From assembly GCF_014297465.1 (NCBI RefSeq), contig NZ_JACORT010000007.1, positions 1 through 64,000 of the forward strand: DNA of 64,000 nt. Reading direction: 5' to 3'. The translations under genes and the position numbers were made by a program. Positions 18,230 through 25,759 of this stretch are shown piece by piece; position 1 is the stretch's first letter; every line of letters begins with the position of its first letter. A model generated the notes under the pieces. That model was not told the DNA's origin, ran no database searches, and saw only the letters and a program-made list of their open reading frames with translations. The stretch comes from Ramlibacter cellulosilyticus. GTDB lineage: Bacteria > Pseudomonadota > Gammaproteobacteria > Burkholderiales > Burkholderiaceae_C.

Positions 18230-19201
18230 TCAGTGCGGGCGATGGTCGGGCCCGACCGCGATCTGGGCCACGTTGTCGTGGGCCGGCACGGGCACCTGGC
18301 CGTTGCCGGCGAGGAACTTGGACGGGTCCTGGTGCACGCCTTGCACCAGCACCTCGAAGTGCAGGTGCGGGCCGGTGGACCGGCCGGTGGTGCCCACGAG
18401 GGCGATCTGCTGCCCGCGCTTGACCAGGTCGCCCTTCTTCACGATCAGGCGCGAGGCGTGGGCGTAGCGGGAGACGACCCCGTTGCCGTGGTCCACTTCC
18501 ACCATGTTGCCGTACTCGGGGTGCGGCTCCGAGGTCACCACCACGCCGCCGGCCGCGGCCACGATGGGCATGCCGACGTTGGCCTGGAAGTCCAGGCCGG
18601 TGTGCAGGGCCTGGCGGCCGTTGAAGGGGTCGATGCGCCAGCCGAAGCGCGAGCCCACCGGCGCGTTCACCGGGTTCTGCGTCGGCACCATCATCTTCTT
18701 CAGGCGCTGGTCGATCAGGCGGGACTCCATGACCGTCAGCAGGTCGGTGCGCTCGCCGGTGAGGTGCTCCAGGTCGGCCAGCGTGGCCTGCACTTCCTCC
18801 AGCGTCAGCGGGCGGCCCTGCACGAAGGCGCCGCCGCGGCCGGCGCTGCTCACCTTGATCTCCTCCGGCTTCACGCCGGCCAGGCCGCCGACGCGCTCGC
18901 CGAGCGCCTCCAGCTGCAGCATGCGGGCCTGCATGTCGCCCAGCTTGCGCGCCATGGCGTCGAGGTTCTCGCGCATGAAGCGGTCGCGCTGCTCGAATTC
19001 GTCCTGCACCACGAAGCGCACCACCGAGCCGATGACGGGCCAGCGCTCGCGGGCGCCCTTGAGCAGCACCCAGTGGTAGAGGCCCGCGGACAGGAACACC
19101 AGCACCAGCGCCAGCGTGAGCAGCGCGAGGACCAGCTTCGTTCCGCTCAGGTGGACCGCGCGGCTCTTGGCGAGCCAGGCATCCGTGATAATGAAATGCA
19201 T
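18230..19201 (-). CDS. M23 family metallopeptidase, membrane-anchored
   Basis: A 323-aa inner-membrane protein with a transmembrane helix at residues about 22-43 (LVLALLTLALVLVFLSAGLY), a periplasmic coiled coil (70-110) and a C-terminal LytM/M23 domain. Zinc ligands are present in ALHTGLDFQ and GPHLHFEV, so the domain should be an active DD-endopeptidase rather than an EnvC-type activator. It follows the MepM/NlpD-like arrangement usual beside secA in Burkholderiales. The start ATG 19201 faces the DUF721 start at 19217, leaving only 15 bases between divergent genes. Confidence 0.9.
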   Translation of the reverse strand: MHFIITDAWLAKSRAVHLSGTKLVLALLTLALVLVFLSAGLYHWVLLKGARERWPVIGSVVRFVVQDEFEQRDRFMRENLDAMARKLGDMQARMLQLEALGERVGGLAGVKPEEIKVSSAGRGGAFVQGRPLTLEEVQATLADLEHLTGERTDLLTVMESRLIDQRLKKMMVPTQNPVNAPVGSRFGWRIDPFNGRQALHTGLDFQANVGMPIVAAAGGVVVTSEPHPEYGNMVEVDHGNGVVSRYAHASRLIVKKGDLVKRGQQIALVGTTGRSTGPHLHFEVLVQGVHQDPSKFLAGNGQVPVPAHDNVAQIAVGPDHRPH

Positions 19202-19216
19202 CTTCTTTTCCCCCTC

Positions 19217-19540
19217 ATGTCCTCGTCCCCAACGATCCGCCGGCATCACCCGGTCAGCCTGCAACAGGCCGCCGAGGAGGCGCCGACGCTCGCGCGGCTC
19301 GCCCAGCTCGCGCGAGATTCCGGCGAAAGGCTCAGGGCGATCGAGGCCTCCATCCCTGCGCCCTTGCGTGCGTCCATCCGGCCCGGTCCCGTCGAGGGGA
19401 CCACGTGGTGCCTGCTGGTGGACAGCAACGCGGCGGCTGCGAAGCTCCGTCAGTTGTTGCCACTCCTGCAACAGAAGCTCATCAGCCGTGGGTGGGAGAT
19501 TACTTCCATCCGCCTGAAGGTGGGAAGCCACCAAAAGTAA
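19217..19540 (+). CDS. DUF721 (DciA-type) family protein
   Basis: A 107-aa protein of the DUF721 family, whose better-known members (DciA) interact with the replicative helicase. It shows the usual small core: an N-terminal helical segment (residues 12-50) then strands and a helix (WCLLVDSNAAAAKLRQLLPL). ATG 19217 is used; an in-frame ATG at 19196 would overlap the divergent M23 start. Promoters for the two divergent genes must lie inside each other's coding region. It is the last core gene before the accessory operon. Confidence 0.75.
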   Translation: MSSSPTIRRHHPVSLQQAAEEAPTLARLAQLARDSGERLRAIEASIPAPLRASIRPGPVEGTTWCLLVDSNAAAAKLRQLLPLLQQKLISRGWEITSIRLKVGSHQK

Positions 19541-19660
19541 GCTGCGCCCCCGCTCGTCCCGGCGGTTGACACCGGCCGTCGCGAGCGTTCCGCTCGTCAT
19601 GGAGGGCGTGCCGGTCGTCTGCAAGGGGCGCCGGAAGGCGGGGCTATCGGTCGTGCCGTG

Positions 19661-19670
19661 ACAGATCTGT
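19661..19670. promoter_or_regulatory. candidate activator (UAS) site for the sigma-54 operon
   Basis: The 10-base palindrome acagatctgt lies 100 bases upstream of the -24 element at 19770. Two copies of tatcggt flank it (19645 and 19670). Distance and symmetry fit an enhancer site for a Fis-type activator such as that encoded at 39854. Short palindromes are common, so this is only a candidate. Nothing else is seen in the 277-base space 19541-19817 apart from the promoter and a 6-bp hairpin at 19582-19596. Confidence 0.3.
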
Positions 19671-19769
19671 ATCGGTGCGGCCCCGGCTGTCCACGCCCGT
19701 TGTCGCACCCGCTGACCACCCCTCCCCCGCCTTTCCGCGAATCCCGCGCGCAATCAAGGACTTGCGTGG

Positions 19770-19784
19770 TGGCACACGCCTTGC
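19770..19784 (+). promoter_or_regulatory. sigma-54 promoter of the accessory operon
   Basis: The bases TGGCAC-acgcc-TTGC match the -24/-12 consensus TGGCAC-N5-TTGC exactly. The first start codon of the operon (19818) lies 33 bases after its end, leaving room for a short leader with GAGGAG (19807) as ribosome site. The gene for a sigma-54 activator closes the locus at 39854-40822, which strengthens the call. A sigma-54 promoter requires ATP-driven activation, so the operon should be silent until switched. Confidence 0.82.
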
Positions 19785-19817
19785 GCAGGGCGGGGGCTGA
19801 GCCACGAGGAGTCGTCC

Positions 19818-21806
19818 ATGCTGACCATCGAGCACGGTGCTGCCCTGAGGACCCGCGCGCTGGCGTCGGGCGTGCCGCGGATCACCCCGCTGCACGACAC
19901 GCTGGACAAGCGCCACAGCGACCTGGGCTTCAGCGTCGACACCGGCGGCCGCCCGCGCTTCCGCGTGCTGGTCGCGCGCGACCGCGCCCTGTTCGCCCCC
20001 GACCAGGCCGGCGCGCGCAACGCCTCCAACTTCTACGACAGCCAGCGCGAAGGGCTGCTGGCCTTCGACGGGCCACCCTGCTTCTACCTCGTGCCGCGCA
20101 GCGCGCTGCACCCGATGCTGCCCGCGCCGCGCCTGTACTACACGCTGATCGCCTACGCCGACGAGAACGGCACCGGCGCCACCTATTCGCAGGCACCGGA
20201 GTCGCTGCCGCGCGAGGCGCCCTCGGTGAGCGTGGACACGGGCCTGAACGGCTCGCTCGGGCTCATGTTCGGCACGCCGGTGGGGCTGCTGCTGCGCGTC
20301 GATGCGCAGGATGCCCGGGGACAGGCGTACGAGGACATCGGCGAGGACGTCGGCGGCACCGTGCCGGAATCGGTGGGCCTCGCGGCCGACGACGGTGACG
20401 CGCCCATCCCGTCGGACGAGGAAACCGCCGCCGCCTACGGCGAGGAGGAACTCCACGACGTCTTCGAAGACGCCTATGCGGCCGGCCACGACTACGACGA
20501 CGGCTACGCCAATCCCGCCTCGCTGGCCGGCGAGCCCGCCACGCCGGTCCGCGCGTACGAGGAGGTGGGCGAGGACCAGGCCGACGCCACGGCGGCCGCG
20601 TACGGCGAAGGGGGCGACGACTACGACGACGGCTTCGGCGCCCCGTCCGCCTACGCCGCGGCCGAGCGCGAGCCCGCCCCGGTGCGCGCGTACCAGGAGC
20701 AGGCGGAGGACCGGGACGACGCTCCGGCCTATCGCGCGGAACACGAGGAGGCGCAGGCCTACGACGCCCCCCGCGACGCCCTTCCCGAGATGCTGCCCGA
20801 CGAAGATGCCGACAGCGCGCACGTCGCGCAGGCGGGGGAACGCGACGAGGACGAAGTCGAGATCGAGGCGGCGGCGCAAGCCTACGGCGACGACTACGCG
20901 GACGGCTACGCCGCCGCCGTCGAGCCCGCGCGCGTGCCTTTCGACATCGCCGCCTGCAAGGCGATCCTCGCGCGCATCATGCCTTTCGAGTCGGGCAAGG
21001 AAGGCTTCGCCCGCGTCATCGACGACGGCGAATTCGCCGGCCGCTTCGGCACCGCGCACCCGGCCTACCAGCGTTACCACCTCGGGCTCACCTTCGGCGG
21101 CTTCCCCTTCGTGCAGGAGCACGGCACGCTGGGCCAGCTGCTGGTGCTGATGCGCGAGCGCGACCGGGCGACCTTCGACAGCACGTTCCCGGACGCCGAC
21201 ACGCTGATCGCCGTGACCACCGCCGCGGACGGCCCGCGCGCCTGGCAGTCCGGCGACGGCTTCTCGCAGCGGCTGCGGCCGGTCGGCGGCCAGCGCCTGT
21301 GGCAGGAGCCCTGGCTCGCGCGGTTCAGGCGCGCGGGGCAGCATCCGCCCTTCCAGGCGGCGCAGAACGAACTCGCCGCGAGCCTCTACGTGCAGCCGGT
21401 GGTCGGCGTCTGCCGCCAGATCGGACTCGATTCCGAGCAGGGCCTCGCGATGGCGATCGACCGCGCGGTGCAGATGGGCGCGGACGGCGCGCTCGCGTGG
21501 ATCCTCGAATGCGCGACGCCGGTGGAGACCACCGCGATGAAGCAGGCCGCGCTGGCGCGCCTCGGAGCCGCGGACCTGCAGTCCTTCCAGGCGGCGCAGA
21601 AGCTGCCGCCCACGGGCGTGTGGGACGTCGCGACGCACGCGGCGCTGATCGCCGCGATGCGCGCGAGCCCCAACGCGGCCTCGCCGGTGCTGGGGCGCGA
21701 CGAGATCGTTGCGGCCATGGGGCGGCACGCGCAGGGCACGCCCTGGGCGGCGCGCCTGCAGCGCATCCGCGAAGCGTCGGCGGCCGATCGCCTGTTCCAG
21801 CTCTGA
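19818..21806 (+). CDS. lysozyme/chitosanase-like protein with Tyr-Asp repeats (operon gene 1)
   Basis: A 662-aa protein with no signal peptide. Residues 1-165 are an unrecognised domain. Residues 165-375 are very acidic and repetitive, with three imperfect units built on DYDDGY/DYDDGF/DYADGY followed by PVRAYEE or PVRAYQE. Residues 375-560 resemble lysozyme/chitosanase-like proteins (MPFESGKEGFARVIDDGEF, AYQRYHLGLTFGG, HGTLGQLLVLMRERD); Glu in PFESG is a plausible catalytic acid. Residues 585-615 look like a peptidoglycan-binding helical repeat (LQSFQAAQKLPPTGVWDVAT). I infer a wall glycan hydrolase carried with a disordered spacer; activity is unproven. It is the first gene after the sigma-54 promoter. 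Confidence 0.6.
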   Translation: MLTIEHGAALRTRALASGVPRITPLHDTLDKRHSDLGFSVDTGGRPRFRVLVARDRALFAPDQAGARNASNFYDSQREGLLAFDGPPCFYLVPRSALHPMLPAPRLYYTLIAYADENGTGATYSQAPESLPREAPSVSVDTGLNGSLGLMFGTPVGLLLRVDAQDARGQAYEDIGEDVGGTVPESVGLAADDGDAPIPSDEETAAAYGEEELHDVFEDAYAAGHDYDDGYANPASLAGEPATPVRAYEEVGEDQADATAAAYGEGGDDYDDGFGAPSAYAAAEREPAPVRAYQEQAEDRDDAPAYRAEHEEAQAYDAPRDALPEMLPDEDADSAHVAQAGERDEDEVEIEAAAQAYGDDYADGYAAAVEPARVPFDIAACKAILARIMPFESGKEGFARVIDDGEFAGRFGTAHPAYQRYHLGLTFGGFPFVQEHGTLGQLLVLMRERDRATFDSTFPDADTLIAVTTAADGPRAWQSGDGFSQRLRPVGGQRLWQEPWLARFRRAGQHPPFQAAQNELAASLYVQPVVGVCRQIGLDSEQGLAMAIDRAVQMGADGALAWILECATPVETTAMKQAALARLGAADLQSFQAAQKLPPTGVWDVATHAALIAAMRASPNAASPVLGRDEIVAAMGRHAQGTPWAARLQRIREASAADRLFQL

Positions 21807-21824
21807 GCGCACGCGCCCCCCGCC

Positions 21825-23093
21825 ATGCGCACCGCCACCACCATCGCCCCGCTGTCCGGCCACGAGATCGCTGCCGTGCAGCAGCTGCGGCAGGTCCTGG
21901 ACCGGGCGCCCGCCTACCACGCGCTGGGCCACGAGGCCCGGCGCGAATTCGACCGCTCGCTCGCGCGGATCCAGCAGGCGCTGGCGTCGGGCCCGGGCGG
22001 CGCGCCGCGCCTCGCGGGGCAGATGGCGCCCGACCTGCGCTCGCAGCTCGCACCGGGCGGCGACCAGTCGGGCCTCGGTTCGTCATCGCCGTCGACGCAG
22101 ACCTCGCCCGGCCTGCAGCCCGCACCGGCGCCGGCCCCGGCGCCCGCCGGCAGCGGCCCCGTGGGACGCGTCGGCGAAGTGGCGCGCGCCACGCTCAATG
22201 CGATCGACTTCCCGACCTTCGTCGCCTCGCTGATCCAGGGCACCTTCCAGGCCATCGTCGACGCGTCCATCCAGCAGATGGAGGCGTACGCGGAGCTGCT
22301 GAAGAACGTCGCCGGCACCGTCGACCGCTTCATGGCCGACAACGTGACCGACGGCCAGGCCAAGGACTACCTGGCCGACCAGTACAGCGGCGTGCTCGGG
22401 CGCGACACGAGCAGCGGTGCCGCGAAGCTGGTGGTGAACCAGACCTCGGGCGAGTTGCCCAGCTTCTTCAAGGACCTGGGCCTGAGCACGCCCGACCAGC
22501 TGGACGAGCAGAGCATCAACGAGGTGGTGGTGCCCGCGACGCGCCGGCAGATGGCCGAGCGGCGGCAGCAGACGCTGGCGACGATGGTGCTCATGGGCAT
22601 CAACCGCGTGGTGGTGAAGGACGGCGAGATCAGCGCCAAGCTGATGTTCCACATCGACGCCACCGAGTCGACCAACATCAAGTTCGACCAGAACAAGGTC
22701 ACCAGCGGCAACATGAGCGGCACGGCCGGCCGCAACCCCTTCGGCGCGACGAGCGTGATGGTCAACACGACCAGCCTCAACGCGCAGAGCGCGATCAACG
22801 TGCGGGCCGACCTCACCGGCCAGGTCACCGTGCGCTTCGCGAGCGAGACCTTCCCGCTGGAGCGCTTCGCCGATTCGGCGGCCATCCAGTTGATCAACAA
22901 CAACGCGAAGGTGCCGGCGCCGGCCGCGCCACCCGGGGCGGTGCCGGGAACGCCTGCGGTGCCCGCGGCGCCCGTCGTCGCCGCGCCCGCACTCCCGGCG
23001 CCCACCCCCGCGACGCCCGCCGCACCGAAGATCGCCGGCCAGGGCCTCGCGCTGACCGCAGACCCGTGGGCCCCCGTCGGAGCGGCCTCATGA
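21825..23093 (+). CDS. five-paralogue family member 1 (P1), unknown function
   Basis: A 422-aa protein of a family with five copies in this operon. Core 1 (residues about 127-180): FPTFVASLIQGTFQAIVDAS then IQQMEAYAELLKNVAGTVDR. Core 2 (about 233-268): VPATRRQMAERRQQTLATM then VLMGINRVVVKDG. Core 3 (about 325-345): LTGQVTVRFASETFPLERF, more diverged than in P2-P5. The tail is a Pro/Ala-rich linker ending GLALTADPWAP. Core 1 and 2 are amphipathic helices; the region between cores 2 and 3 is predicted beta-rich. No signal peptide, membrane helix or catalytic motif is seen. It overlaps the next gene by ATGA. Function unknown; I infer a multimer-forming structural role. Confidence 0.7.
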   Translation: MRTATTIAPLSGHEIAAVQQLRQVLDRAPAYHALGHEARREFDRSLARIQQALASGPGGAPRLAGQMAPDLRSQLAPGGDQSGLGSSSPSTQTSPGLQPAPAPAPAPAGSGPVGRVGEVARATLNAIDFPTFVASLIQGTFQAIVDASIQQMEAYAELLKNVAGTVDRFMADNVTDGQAKDYLADQYSGVLGRDTSSGAAKLVVNQTSGELPSFFKDLGLSTPDQLDEQSINEVVVPATRRQMAERRQQTLATMVLMGINRVVVKDGEISAKLMFHIDATESTNIKFDQNKVTSGNMSGTAGRNPFGATSVMVNTTSLNAQSAINVRADLTGQVTVRFASETFPLERFADSAAIQLINNNAKVPAPAAPPGAVPGTPAVPAAPVVAAPALPAPTPATPAAPKIAGQGLALTADPWAPVGAAS

Positions 23094-23320
23094 GGACCGA
23101 ACTCGCCGACACGCTGCTGCAGCTGTTCCAGGGCCTCGCGGCGCCGGAGGAAAGCGGCCTCGTCGTGACTTCGCTCGACGTCGAGATGCCGGTGGAGGTC
23201 ACCGCCGCGGTGCGCGGCCGCGAGCTCGTGTTCCTCGCGCAGGCGCCCCATTCGCGCTGGCAGGCGGGCTTCCTGCCGCCGGTGCAGCGCCTGGGCGCCA
23301 AGCTGGTCCTGGAGGAGTGA
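23090..23320 (+). CDS. small conserved-looking protein between P1 and the trypco2-like protein
   Basis: A 76-aa protein with an N-terminal helix (ELADTLLQLFQGLAAPEE), strands (LVVTSLDVEMPVEV, RELVFLAQAP) and the motif HSRWQAGFLPPVQRLGAKL. I do not recognise the family. ATG 23090 overlaps the P1 stop (ATGA), and GGAGGAG at its own 3' end serves the next gene, so translation of the three genes is linked. The small size and position suggest an adaptor or chaperone for a neighbour; this is inference. Confidence 0.65.
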   Translation: MRTELADTLLQLFQGLAAPEESGLVVTSLDVEMPVEVTAAVRGRELVFLAQAPHSRWQAGFLPPVQRLGAKLVLEE

Positions 23321-23324
23321 TGAC

Positions 23325-24383
23325 TTGGCCGATCGCAACGTGTCCGCCGCTGCAGGCTTCCTGGTCGAGGACTTCATCACCTCGATCACGACCCAGCTCG
23401 ATCGCGTGCAGGACGCCCTGCGCATCAAGGCCGTCAACCGCCCCCTCACCTACGCCCTGAAGGAGCTGCACCTGGAACTCAAGGTGTTCGTCGACATGGA
23501 TGCCCAAGGACACGTGATGCTGCGCGCCGCCGGCCCCAACGAGGCCGGCGCGAGCACGCTCGCCATGGACTTCACCACGATCACCAAGCCCATGATCGAG
23601 GAGAACACGATCTCGCTCGCCGCCACGCGCTCGACGCCGCTGGACAACCTGGGCCTGAAGCCCGAGGAGCAGATGCGCCTGGAACGCCTGGGCGTGACCA
23701 ACCTCGCGCAGCTCGATCGCCTGAACGGCAGCACCGGCGCGAGCACGGTGGCGCGCATGGCCGCGATGCCGGTGGACCGGCTGCGGCAGGCGCTGCTGGC
23801 GGGGCGCCCGCGGCTCGGCCCGGCCAACCCGCCGGCGCCGCGGCCGCCCGTGGTGGTGGCGCCGACGCCGCCCGTTCCCGCGCCTCGCCCGCCCGTGCCG
23901 GCGCCGCGTCCGCCGGTGCTCGACACGCGTCCGCCCGTCTTCGTCCCGCGTCCGCCCGTGGCCACGCCCCGGCCGCTGCCGTCGCGCCCGCTGCCTTCCC
24001 CCGTGCTGCGCAACAAGCTGGGCCAGCTGCTCGCGCAGGAGGACCTGCCCGAAGCGCAGTCGCTCGCAGCGGACGACGCGGCCATCGCCGCGGGCGTGCT
24101 CGAAGTCGACCCGGGCACCCGGCGCCTCACGCTGCCGGGCAGCAACCTGCAGCACGAGGCGTATCCGCCCACGGTGCGCCTGAACGGCGAGGCGCTGGAG
24201 ATCGACGAGCTCGACGACGACCGCCTGGTGGTGCTGCTGCCGCACGGCTTCCAGCCCGGTGCGCTGGAAGTGAGCCTGGGCGACGAGCCGCCGCACTGCT
24301 TCGCGCTGGTGCATCCGCTGCACCTCGCGCCCGGGGAAGCCGCCGGCGACGACCCGTGGGCTCCCGCGAGGCGGCCGTCATGA
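23325..24383 (+). CDS. trypco2-like N-terminal domain protein with HhH-like and proline-rich linker
   Basis: A 352-aa protein. Residues 8-95 (VEDFITSITTQLDRVQDALR, KELHLELKVFVDMD) resemble trypsin-co-occurring domain 2, known from protease-linked conflict systems; similarity is judged by eye. Residues about 105-165 look like a helix-hairpin-helix or DUF4332-type unit (LDNLGLKPEEQMRLERLGV). Residues 168-222 are repeated PRPPV motifs, a stiff linker. Residues 280-340 resemble a small beta domain. The C-terminus GDDPWAPARRPS shares DPWAP with P1. Start is TTG 23325, fixed by GGAGGAG at 23311; no in-frame ATG fits. The stop overlaps the protease start (ATGA). Confidence 0.6.
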   Translation: MADRNVSAAAGFLVEDFITSITTQLDRVQDALRIKAVNRPLTYALKELHLELKVFVDMDAQGHVMLRAAGPNEAGASTLAMDFTTITKPMIEENTISLAATRSTPLDNLGLKPEEQMRLERLGVTNLAQLDRLNGSTGASTVARMAAMPVDRLRQALLAGRPRLGPANPPAPRPPVVVAPTPPVPAPRPPVPAPRPPVLDTRPPVFVPRPPVATPRPLPSRPLPSPVLRNKLGQLLAQEDLPEAQSLAADDAAIAAGVLEVDPGTRRLTLPGSNLQHEAYPPTVRLNGEALEIDELDDDRLVVLLPHGFQPGALEVSLGDEPPHCFALVHPLHLAPGEAAGDDPWAPARRPS

Positions 24384-25756
24384 AGCGCGACGGCTTCCTC
24401 ACGCTCACGCTGCGCTCCGGCGTCGCCGCGGCCGCCGTGCCCGCGCACCTGGACTGCCTGTCCGGTGCGGGCCGGCCGAGCCCCGTGCTCGATGGCGGCC
24501 GCATCGACGCGCTGGTGCGGCAACAGGCGGACGGCGCGCGCTTCCGCCGCATCTTCCACGCGCGCCGCTCGCTCGGCCGCCCCGGCGAGCACCACGTCGG
24601 CTTCGACGACCAGGAAGAAGCCCTGGGCTTGTCGCGCAGCTACCAGGTGGAACTGGGCAACCCCGACGCCGCGGTGCGCGTGCGCGAGTCCCTGCGCGAC
24701 ATGGGCGCGGTGGAGCAGTGCCAGTTGCAGACGCTGGCCGTCACGAGTTTCGACGCCGCCCCGCCCGCGACCCGCGCGCGCCGCGTGCTCACGCGGGACG
24801 AGGTGATGGAGCCGCAACGCCGCATCCGCGCCGTCGAGGCGCTGGCACGCGAGGCGGGCGACGCGTCGGTCACCGTCGCCGTGGTCGACACGGGCGTGGT
24901 GGTCGGCCACCCCGAATTCCAGCGCCGCTGCCTCGCGGGCTACGACACGGTCGATCTCGGCCTCGGGCGGCTGAATGCATCGACCCGGCTGGTCGGCGAC
25001 TCGCGCGGCTGGGACTACAACCCGTACGACGAAGTCGGCCACGGCTGCCTCGTGGCCGGGATCATCGGCGCGCAGGGTTTCCGCGTTCCGCGCGGCCTGG
25101 CGGGCCTGTGCATGCTGCTGCCGGTGCGCGTGCTCGCGGCCGCGCGCCGCGACACCGCCGGCGGCCGCCTGATGGGCGTCGGCGCGCTGCCGGACATCGA
25201 CGCCGGCATCAAGGTCGCCGTGGACCTGGGCGCGACGGTCATCAACATGAGCCTGGGCTCGCCCGTCGATGGCGACGACGCCCACGCCGTGCCGCCGCAT
25301 CGCGCCGTGGTGCGCTACGCGGTCTCGCGCGGTTGCGTGCTCGTCGCCGCCGCGGGCAACAGCGGCCAGCGGCAGATGTTCTATCCGGCCGCGCTGCCGG
25401 AGGTGATCGCGGTCGGCTCCGTCGACGCGCTGGGCCACCGCTCGCGCTTCAGCACCTGGGGCCCGCAGATCGCCTTGTGCGCGCCGGGCGAGGCCGTGGC
25501 GGGCGTCGGTCGCCGTGGCTACCAGACCAGCTCCGGGACGTCGTTCGCTTCGCCCTTCGTGGCCGGCGCCGCGGCGCTGCTGGTGGCGCGCGCGAAGCGG
25601 CGCGGCCAGAGCCTGGACGGAGCGGCCGTGCGGGCGCTGCTGTGCGGCAGCGCGCGTGCGCTGCCCGGCGGCGCGAGCGAGGAAACCGGTGCGGGCCTGC
25701 TGGATTGCATGGCCGCGATCGAGGCCCTGGATGCCTCGCATGCCAAGACGAGGTGA
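24380..25756 (+). CDS. S8 (subtilisin-like) serine protease
   Basis: A 458-aa subtilase with an intact triad: Asp170 in VAVVDTGVV, His221 in VGHGCLVAGII and Ser388 in SGTSFASPFVAGAA, with the oxyanion Asn327 in AAAGNSGQ. The family's HGTH is here HGCL, a change beside the catalytic His. There is no signal peptide; residues 1-150 form an unrecognised N-terminal region that may be a recruiting or inhibitory domain rather than a secreted propeptide. It overlaps the trypco2-like gene by four bases, so the two products probably work together. I infer activation of, or attack on, proteins inside the cell or within an assembled complex. Confidence 0.88.
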   Translation: MKRDGFLTLTLRSGVAAAAVPAHLDCLSGAGRPSPVLDGGRIDALVRQQADGARFRRIFHARRSLGRPGEHHVGFDDQEEALGLSRSYQVELGNPDAAVRVRESLRDMGAVEQCQLQTLAVTSFDAAPPATRARRVLTRDEVMEPQRRIRAVEALAREAGDASVTVAVVDTGVVVGHPEFQRRCLAGYDTVDLGLGRLNASTRLVGDSRGWDYNPYDEVGHGCLVAGIIGAQGFRVPRGLAGLCMLLPVRVLAAARRDTAGGRLMGVGALPDIDAGIKVAVDLGATVINMSLGSPVDGDDAHAVPPHRAVVRYAVSRGCVLVAAAGNSGQRQMFYPAALPEVIAVGSVDALGHRSRFSTWGPQIALCAPGEAVAGVGRRGYQTSSGTSFASPFVAGAAALLVARAKRRGQSLDGAAVRALLCGSARALPGGASEETGAGLLDCMAAIEALDASHAKTR

Positions 25757-25759
25757 CCC

